This document shows, piece after piece, positions 59,901 to 64,000 of a stretch of 64,000 bases of DNA. This DNA is from Paenibacillus gyeongsangnamensis (GTDB lineage: Bacteria; Bacillota; Bacilli; Paenibacillales; NBRC-103111): NCBI RefSeq assembly GCF_027533625.1, contig NZ_JAQAGZ010000001.1:558001-622000 (forward strand). Reading direction: 5' to 3'. The position numbers and the translations under genes are program-made. Within the stretch, counting starts at the first letter, position 1. Each line of letters begins with the position of its first letter. Below the pieces are notes generated by a model, which saw only the letters and a list, made by a program, of their open reading frames with translations, was not told the origin of the DNA and made no database searches.

Positions 59901-60078
59901 TGACGAGGGCCGTTACGTAGCCGAACGCGGCACCTGCTGCGAGAAATCCGCCGATGATCCCGGCGATGAACAGCCATTTGAAAGTCCGCAGCGTATATAT
60001 TCCGAATGTCCGAAGCATTCCTTTATGTTGTTTTTCTTTTTTCTTTTTCGAATCCTGCTGTTGTTTCTCCATCTCCAT
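56917..60078 (-). CDS. class A penicillin-binding protein with FN3-like C-terminus
   Basis: A bifunctional glycosyltransferase/transpeptidase of about 1053 residues building peptidoglycan. A Lys/Gln-rich cytosolic tail precedes one helix (about 35-57, WLFIAGIIGGFLAAGAAFGY). The GT51 domain has EDNNFYQHHGID, GGSTITQQLAR and MERLMSKDEILLAYLN. The transpeptidase domain has the active-site Ser in PGSTMKPI, then SYN (in LNQSYNIPA) and KTGST. Beyond about residue 750 the protein extends for 300 residues with two fibronectin III-like repeats (ASPSTDVVGYRLYKSVNRGS and ITPSGGGIDLKWKANADKD) and a Gly/Ser linker. ATG 60078 is 12 bases from GGGAGG, a bit long; an ATG two codons on is possible. Confidence 0.9.
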   Translation of the reverse strand: MEMEKQQQDSKKKKEKQHKGMLRTFGIYTLRTFKWLFIAGIIGGFLAAGAAFGYVTALVKDDPVRTKEAMTAQVQENVLTGFVYFGDDSVMGQLRSEEDRRLAELAEIPKVVQDAVLAIEDNNFYQHHGIDLKSTLRAIVQKFLRQDVQTGGSTITQQLARRVFLTLDKADSRKAKEIFLALRMERLMSKDEILLAYLNKIPYGNGSAGYNLYGIKAAAKGIFNIDDLSKLSTAQAAYLAGLPQLPSNYSAFNSKGEFDSSAFKRAVQREQLVLRRMLEEGKISDQQYQEALAFDLKGSLAEKQKKAYSTYPYLMIEVEKEAVKTLVKVEQPKLDPQKSPEAYNEALKNMQAQLNRGGYHVYTTIDKDIYEGMHAIAENKDNFSPTDPVKGDEQIGAVMMDSKTGAILGMIEGRDFFKEQLNHATQAFRQPGSTMKPIAAYIPAIEKGAIGPASVIDDAPVILKDGTKYGYHIPENWDDGYHGLITARRALNQSYNIPAIKLFLDVVGINTAWDYAQKMGIHSITKDDYFSQTGVIGGLKYGTSVKELTNAYATIDNKGVFNEAFIIRKITDSSGKTIYEHEQKPSTVFSAQTAYLMSDMMRTVITAGTATDLMSKFKHYGKVPIVGKTGSTQDDADAWFMGYTPDITLGVWAGYELPVNKLSKKTGGTNRAKNIWAMAMDMAIDKKPALFPTKEFKRPDDIVEMTVSSLSGKLPSEAVTQAGKLVTDLFNKKFVPTEEDNVMVRLPIVSYNGINYIAQPETPSDFVEEKTVIKREKPLGPLFRELASILDKVPDDRKRPLDFYRPQDYEEDAPSETDPRKDDGKPPVEPTTVVATHSGDASVITFQASPSTDVVGYRLYKSVNRGSFKRVGGKVVMAGNETKFTDNTPGGAIYGYYVTAVDVAGKESAPSKAAYTDGTIMDLLFLTPSDDGSAPIKTGMGGSAAGGTGSGSGTDRAGGPPAKEAPASPAGLSITPSGGGIDLKWKANADKDIIKHYTIYYSDKENGTYSKLGTVAGATAFKYYAVSFDGYYRITATNDIGESKPSASVRYKK

Positions 60079-60187
60079 TGAACCCGAGTGCCTCCCGTTT
60101 GGAAAAGATTCCTTCAACATTATAGCATAATGCCGGCGGAGGAGACACTGATAACTCGGAAACACCCGTTCGCGGAAAGGCCATGGT

Positions 60188-60217
60188 TTGACACTTGTCG
60201 GAACTTTGTGATATAAA
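60188..60217 (+). promoter_or_regulatory. sigma-A promoter of the tyrS T-box transcript
   Basis: TTGACA, an 18-base spacer and TATAAA, just upstream of the leader. Confidence 0.7.
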
Positions 60218-60224
60218 TAAAGAA

Positions 60225-60526
60225 ATTGAACATGGACCAAATGCAATGACGGACCTCCAGTAAGGCAAAGGATCCCAGCGAATCAGAGAACCGGTGGACG
60301 GTGCGAACCGGTGCGCTCCAAGCCCGAATTACAGTCCTGAGCAGGGAAGGGGAACGGCCGCCGCGAGGCTGGCTGAGTAGTCTTCTGTCCGGGCAGAGCT
60401 GCCCGTTATCCTTTGAGTGAAAGCGATAGTGCTTGCCGGCTTCCTTGCCGCGGGCACGCTTTAATTAGGGTGGTACCGCGAATTCAAGCCTTTTCGTCCC
60501 TTTACCGGGAGGAGAAGGCTTTTTTA
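60225..60526 (+). ncRNA. tyrosine T-box leader of tyrS
   Basis: A T-box riboswitch reading the charge state of tRNA-Tyr. The conserved T-box sequence AGGGTGGTACCGCG is at 60467-60480. The specifier loop has the Tyr codon TAC at 60330-60332 within GAATTACAGT, and an AGAGAACCGG segment forms part of stem I. The terminator AAGCC...GGAGAAGGCTTTTTT at 60486-60526 competes with the antiterminator. Uncharged tRNA-Tyr should pair with the specifier and with the T-box UGGN and allow read-through into tyrS. The exact 5' end is estimated from the promoter. Confidence 0.92.
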
Positions 60527-60629
60527 GTTGATAAGAATTTATAAGTTTTTCGCAATTTATAGCTTCGCATCAACCTTGGTAAACGCGCTCGTCCTTGTAA
60601 GATAAGGACGGCGTAGCCGTTTATCCTGG
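60527..60629 (+). repeat. R1 dispersed repeat, copy 8
   Basis: It starts right after the T-box terminator T-run. Two stem substitutions turn G-C pairs into G-U: ATAAGTT/AATTTAT and GTCCTTG/TAAGGAC. It is in the transcribed region between leader and tyrS. Confidence 0.9.
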
Positions 60630-60731
60630 GTTGATAAGAATTTATAAGTTTTTCGCAACTTATAGCTTCGCATCAACCTTGATAAACGCGCTGGTCCTTG
60701 TAAAACAAGGACGGCGTAGCCGTTTATCCTG
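60630..60731 (+). repeat. R1 dispersed repeat, copy 9
   Basis: A second unit in direct tandem with copy 8; the loop of the second hairpin is TAAAA. It ends 37 bases before the tyrS start, so both copies are part of the tyrS mRNA 5' region. Confidence 0.9.
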
Positions 60732-60768
60732 AATTTTAGCTTAGGAACAAGAAGGGGAGTATACGCAC

Positions 60769-62028
60769 ATGAACATTTTAGAGGATTTGGAGTTTCGCGG
60801 ATTGATCCATCAAGTGACCGACCGGGAAGGTCTGGAGAAAAAGCTGAGCAAGGAGCCTACGGCACTCTATGTCGGCTTTGACCCTACGGCGGACAGCCTT
60901 CATATCGGCAGCCTGCTGCCCATTCTATGCCTGAAAAGGTTCCAACAAGCCGGTCATCTGCCGATTGCGCTTGTAGGCGGCGGAACGGGCCTGATCGGGG
61001 ATCCGAGCGGCAAAGCGAACGAGCGTACGCTGAATACGCAGGAAGTGGTTCAGGAGTGGACGGAAAAGCTGAGAAAGCAGCTGTCGCGCTTCCTGGACTT
61101 TGACGCCAAATCGAATCCGGCGCAAATGGTCAACAACTTCGATTGGCTCGGACCGCTGGACGTCATTGCATTTCTGCGCGACATCGGCAAGAACTTCTCG
61201 GTCAACTACATGCTGGCCAAAGATTCCGTCGATTCGCGGCTCGGCAGAGGGATTTCGTTCACCGAGTTCAGCTACATGATTCTGCAGGCGTACGATTTCT
61301 ACAAGTTGAACAAAGACAACAACTGCGCGCTGCAGATCGGCGGAAGCGATCAGTGGGGCAACATTACCGCGGGTCTCGAGCTGATCGGCAAGACGACGGG
61401 CCGCGACGCGTTCGGCCTGACCATGCCGCTCGTCACGAAAAGCGACGGCACCAAATTCGGGAAAACCGAAGGCGGTACGATATGGCTGGATGCGGCCAAG
61501 ACGTCGCCATACCAATTCTATCAATTCTGGATCAATACGGATGACAACGACATCGTGAAATTCCTGAAATACTTCACCTTCCTGTCTCCGGAACGGATTG
61601 CCGAGCTGGAGGAGCAGGTAAAGCAGCAGCCGGAGAAGCGGGAAGCCCAGCGCGTTCTCGCGCTCGAGGTGACAGAGCTGGTGCACGGCGCGGAAGCGGC
61701 GGCCAGCGCAATCCGGATCTCCGAGGTGCTGTTCAGCGGCAACGTTCAGGCGCTGTCCGGCGCCGAGATCGAGGAAGCGTTCAAGGACGTGCCGTCCACG
61801 GAGCTCAGCGGCAGCGAAGACATCGGACTGATCGATCTCCTGCTGGCCGTGAAGGCCGCGCCTTCCAAGCGTCAAGCGAGACAGGACATCGAGAGCGGCG
61901 CCGTATCGATCAACGGGCACAAGTCGACCGAGCTGGAGCGGATCCTTGGGGCAGCCGACCGGGTGGAAGGCAAGTACATTGTCGTTCGCCGCGGCAAGCG
62001 GAACTACTATCTTGTGAAATTTGTGTAA
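60769..62028 (+). CDS. tyrS: tyrosyl-tRNA synthetase
   Basis: A 419-residue class I aminoacyl-tRNA synthetase. The HIGH-equivalent is HIGS in DSLHIGSLLPIL. The tyrosine-recognition loop is QIGGSDQWGNI. The KMSKS-equivalent is KFGKT in DGTKFGKTEGGTIW. An S4 RNA-binding domain fills about residues 355-415 (SKRQARQDIESGAVSINGHK). Bacillus has a similar TyrS. RBS AAGAAGGGG precedes ATG 60769. Expression depends on the T-box leader; two R1 repeats are inserted between the leader terminator and the start codon. Confidence 0.95.
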   Translation: MNILEDLEFRGLIHQVTDREGLEKKLSKEPTALYVGFDPTADSLHIGSLLPILCLKRFQQAGHLPIALVGGGTGLIGDPSGKANERTLNTQEVVQEWTEKLRKQLSRFLDFDAKSNPAQMVNNFDWLGPLDVIAFLRDIGKNFSVNYMLAKDSVDSRLGRGISFTEFSYMILQAYDFYKLNKDNNCALQIGGSDQWGNITAGLELIGKTTGRDAFGLTMPLVTKSDGTKFGKTEGGTIWLDAAKTSPYQFYQFWINTDDNDIVKFLKYFTFLSPERIAELEEQVKQQPEKREAQRVLALEVTELVHGAEAAASAIRISEVLFSGNVQALSGAEIEEAFKDVPSTELSGSEDIGLIDLLLAVKAAPSKRQARQDIESGAVSINGHKSTELERILGAADRVEGKYIVVRRGKRNYYLVKFV

Positions 62029-62037
62029 GGGGCGAAG

Positions 62038-62064
62038 AAAGGCTGCCGATCGGCAGCCTTTTTT
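62038..62064 (+). terminator. terminator of tyrS
   Basis: AAAGGCTGCC-GATC-GGCAGCCTTTTTT, a perfect stem with T-run. Confidence 0.92.
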
Positions 62065-62077
62065 CCTAGTGCGCAGC

Positions 62078-62118
62078 AAAAAAAGCCGCCCTTTTCCCTG
62101 TAAGGGAAGAGGACGGCT
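62078..62118 (-). terminator. terminator of rpsD
   Basis: On the minus strand AGCCGTCCTCTTCCC pairs with GGGAAAAGGGCGGCT, followed by seven Ts. Confidence 0.9.
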
Positions 62119-62136
62119 TCTGCGCTGCCGATTCGA

Positions 62137-62736
62137 TTAGCGGCTGTAGAACTCGACGATTTGCTTCTCGTCAATTTCTTGTGCCAGCTCGGAACGCTCA
62201 GGCAGACGAATGTATTTACCTTCGATAGCCGCATCGTTGAATTCAACGTAAGCCGGCAGGTAGTTGCGGTTAGCCAAAGCTTCTTTCACGGCCGACAGGT
62301 TGCGGCTTCTTTCGCGAAGGCCGATCACGTCGCCAGGAGATACGAGGTAGGACGCGATATCGACTTTCTTGCCGTTCACGGTTACGTGGCCGTGAGCGAC
62401 CAATTGGCGCGCGCCTGCACGGGAGTTGGACAGACCCAGACGGTAAACGAGGTTGTCCAGACGGCTCTCAAGCAGGAACATGAAGTTCTCGCCCGCGATC
62501 CCTTGCAGCTTGTTGGCTTTGTCGAACAGGTTGCGGAATTGCTTCTCGTTCAAGCCGTACATGTGGCGAAGCTTTTGTTTCTCTTGCAATTGAACGCCGT
62601 AGCCGCTCAGCTTCTTGCGTTGGCCCGGACCGTGTTGTCCAGGAGGGAAAGGGCGCTTCAGTTCTTTGCCGGTACCGCTCAGGGAAATACCTAGACGGCG
62701 GCTCAATTTAAATTTAGGACCTGTGTAGCGTGACAT
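62137..62736 (-). CDS. rpsD: 30S ribosomal protein S4
   Basis: A 199-residue primary-binding ribosomal protein that nucleates the 30S 5' domain. The start [19 protein letters not shown] and the S4 RNA-binding domain at about 91-155 ([38 protein letters not shown]) are unmistakable. As in Bacillus it is a single-gene unit away from the main ribosomal operons, next to tyrS. ATG 62736 follows AAAGGAG. A 200-base leader with its own promoter precedes it, consistent with feedback control by S4 itself. Confidence 0.96.
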   Translation of the reverse strand: MSRYTGPKFKLSRRLGISLSGTGKELKRPFPPGQHGPGQRKKLSGYGVQLQEKQKLRHMYGLNEKQFRNLFDKANKLQGIAGENFMFLLESRLDNLVYRLGLSNSRAGARQLVAHGHVTVNGKKVDIASYLVSPGDVIGLRERSRNLSAVKEALANRNYLPAYVEFNDAAIEGKYIRLPERSELAQEIDEKQIVEFYSR

Positions 62737-62938
62737 GTATGGTGAGCTCCTTTGTCATGTAAAATAGATGGGTACAGCATTCGGGTGAAGCTCATGCCCG
62801 ACTTTGCTTGAAGCGTTAAACGCACCTGACAGAAAGAACCAGCCGCGGTCCTGTCAGCAACAAAATCAGTGAGGGTGACACAAGACTTCCACCATAAACA
62901 GCGGGAACCTTGAGGGCTCATACCGATGTTTATTCTCG
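62737..62938 (-). promoter_or_regulatory. rpsD 5' leader, possible S4 autoregulatory RNA
   Basis: About 200 transcribed bases lie between the promoter and the start codon. They hold a hairpin CTGACAG...CTGTCAG around GACCGCGGCTGGTTC, plus a further GC-rich arm. Bacillus rpsD has a leader where S4 represses its own translation; this would be its counterpart. I did not verify the pseudoknot. Confidence 0.5.
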
Positions 62939-62945
62939 ACTTCTT

Positions 62946-62974
62946 ATTTTATAAGATGAAGATAGCCGTGTCAA
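62946..62974 (-). promoter_or_regulatory. sigma-A promoter of rpsD
   Basis: On the minus strand TTGACA, 17 bases, then TAAAAT: a near-consensus promoter, as expected for a ribosomal protein gene. Confidence 0.85.
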
Positions 62975-63093
62975 GCGTTTATGTCCGTCCGGCGGGAGCA
63001 TTTTTCATCCTCTTCATTGTCCTGCCCGCAGCGGGCTTCCCATTCGTGAAAAGGATATCATTTGTGATACAATGGGATAATGTGGAGGGAGGA

Positions 63094-63690
63094 ATGGCCA
63101 AGTTGAGCCACTGGAACGTCCATCACTTATCCGATGTCCTGAGCTCATTCGGTTGGTACGGCTATGCCGCAGGCATGCTGCTCGTTGTGCTGCAGACGAT
63201 TTTCCCGTTCGTCCCGTTCGTGCTGGTGGCGGGAGCGAACGTGCTGCTGTTTGGCTTTTGGCTCGGATACGCCGTGAACTATGTCTTCTCCTGTCTGGGG
63301 GCCATACTCTCATTTTTGCTGGTCCGGCGGTACGGACAAGCCTGGGCGATAAAGAAGCTTGCCCAGTACGGCTATATCGGCAAATTGAACGACAAGCTGG
63401 AGCGGCATGGCCTGCTGTACATCATGCTCAGCCGAATCATTCCGATATTCCCTTCGTTCGCCATTAATTTGGCGGCTGCCGTCATGAAGGTGAGAGCAAG
63501 GGACTTTATTATCGGGAGCATGCTGGGCAAGATGCCCATGATTTTGCTGGAATCGATGATCGGACACGATCTTCTGTTTATCCGGCATCATAAGGGACGG
63601 CTGCTGCTCCTCCTGGCCATCTTCGTTCTCATGGTCGCCCTGGGCAATCATTATAAGAACAAATGGTTTAAAGGCGGCAACAAAACGTAA
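63094..63690 (+). CDS. VTT-domain (TVP38/DedA-like) membrane protein
   Basis: A 198-residue integral membrane protein with about five helices and the VTT/SNARE-associated domain. Features are LLVVLQTIFPFVPFVLVAGA, GFWLGYAVNYVFSCLGAILS, SRIIPIFPSFAINLAAAVMK and GSMLGKMPMILLESMIG; the paired Pro-rich re-entrant segments are the family's core. Members of this superfamily act in lipid flipping or membrane homeostasis; this protein's substrate is unknown. ATG 63094 follows GTGGAGGGAGG. An upstream in-frame extension from 62926 lacks a ribosome site and overlaps the rpsD promoter. The gap before it otherwise holds the rpsD leader and promoters. Confidence 0.85.
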   Translation: MAKLSHWNVHHLSDVLSSFGWYGYAAGMLLVVLQTIFPFVPFVLVAGANVLLFGFWLGYAVNYVFSCLGAILSFLLVRRYGQAWAIKKLAQYGYIGKLNDKLERHGLLYIMLSRIIPIFPSFAINLAAAVMKVRARDFIIGSMLGKMPMILLESMIGHDLLFIRHHKGRLLLLLAIFVLMVALGNHYKNKWFKGGNKT

Positions 63691-63730
63691 CCCCGAATCG
63701 GATCAATGAAAGTAAAAGGAGAATGGTATT

Positions 63731-64000
63731 ATGCGTGATCCCCGTTTACAAACCTTGGCCCGCAATCTTGTGGGCTACTCTCTGGACGTTAAGCCGGGCG
63801 AGAAGGTGCTGATCGAGATGATCGGCTCGGAGCGCGAAATCGTAAAATGCTTGGTGGAGGAAGTGCATGCTCGCGGCGGGTTTCCCTATGTGGAGCTGAT
63901 CGATAATGCCGTACGTGCGGAGATGCTGCGCGGAATGACCCGCGAGCAGGCAGAGCACTGGACGTCGATGGATCTTCAGCGGATGAAGGACATGGACTGC
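63731..64000 (+). CDS. M29-family aminopeptidase, N-terminal part only
   Basis: The first 90 codons of a gene that runs off the window. MRDPRLQTLARNLVGYSLDV and KPGEKVLIEMIGSEREIVKC, then EVHARGGFPYVELID, match the N-terminal domain of thermophilic-type (M29, AmpS/PepS-like) metal aminopeptidases. The metal-binding residues lie further on and cannot be seen. ATG 63731 follows AAAGGAGAATGG. It is 40 bases after the VTT protein gene and may share its transcript. Confidence 0.82.
   Translation, partial: MRDPRLQTLARNLVGYSLDVKPGEKVLIEMIGSEREIVKCLVEEVHARGGFPYVELIDNAVRAEMLRGMTREQAEHWTSMDLQRMKDMDC

Overview
The window looks like a chromosomal stretch from a Gram-positive, spore-forming, Paenibacillus-type member of the Bacillales. 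The evidence is fairly GC-rich DNA, strong AGGAGG-type ribosome binding sites with many GTG and TTG starts, a T-box in front of tyrS, CcpA, the acsA/acu arrangement known from Bacillus, LplABC/YesMN sugar uptake modules, SLH domains, and several small families typical of Bacillales or Paenibacillaceae. I see no rRNA, tRNA, prophage, intact insertion sequence or CRISPR array. Product names are family assignments made by eye from motifs; no database search was possible.

Layout. 1-3.0 kb: arginine/proline catabolism on the minus strand (proline dehydrogenase, arginase, ornithine aminotransferase cut by the window edge). 3-14.2 kb: mostly single housekeeping or accessory genes (MBL hydrolase, DUF1292, DUF1885, HAD phosphatase, speA, MFS pump, GNAT/TetR pair, DUF1054) plus an unusual secreted c-type cytochrome fused to three S-layer homology domains. 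14.4-26.5 kb: a plus-strand polysaccharide utilisation locus. It has two permeases and a lipoprotein of the LplABC type, a YesN/YesM two-component system, a short-chain dehydrogenase and two heparinase II/III-fold lyases. The second lyase resembles PL15 exo-oligoalginate lyases, so I read the locus as uptake, exolytic cleavage and reduction of unsaturated uronate oligomers, probably alginate. 26.6-29.4 kb: a minus-strand sulfonate/nitrate-type ABC transporter with a possible CymR site over its promoter. 31.8-38.1 kb: a sugar-acid locus (LacI regulator, LarA-superfamily nickel racemase/epimerase homologue, FGGY gluconokinase, UxuB-like dehydrogenase, then 6-phosphogluconate dehydrogenase). 38.6-43.3 kb: shikimate kinase, a rhodanese, a divergent EPSP synthase, a C39 peptidase, a CoA-binding protein and ThiE. 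43.4-44.3 kb: a glutamine-rich repeat protein. 44.6-48.8 kb: a GlcNAc-type PTS EIICBA overlapping ptsI, then a DJ-1/PfpI protein. 49.1-53 kb: a zinc-ribbon protein, CcpA, MTA/SAH nucleosidase and GlyQS. 53.1-56.8 kb: acuA-acuC divergent from acsA, with no acuB. 56.9-64 kb: a class A penicillin-binding protein with FN3-like repeats, T-box tyrS, rpsD with a leader, a VTT-domain membrane protein, and the start of an M29 aminopeptidase.

The most unusual non-coding content is three families of dispersed structured repeats. R1 is a 102-bp element made of two consecutive stem-hairpins. It occurs nine times at six loci, and at five of these it begins 1 to 4 bases after the T-run of an intrinsic terminator. 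R2 is a 195-bp element with AGAAACCC terminal inverted repeats, present twice. R3 is an 80-85 bp hairpin element, present twice, whose stems differ in sequence but still pair. The protein-level observations I would follow first are the SLH-cytochrome fusion, the LarA homologue/gluconokinase/UxuB-like cluster, the altered EPSP synthase active site and the glutamine-rich repeat protein.
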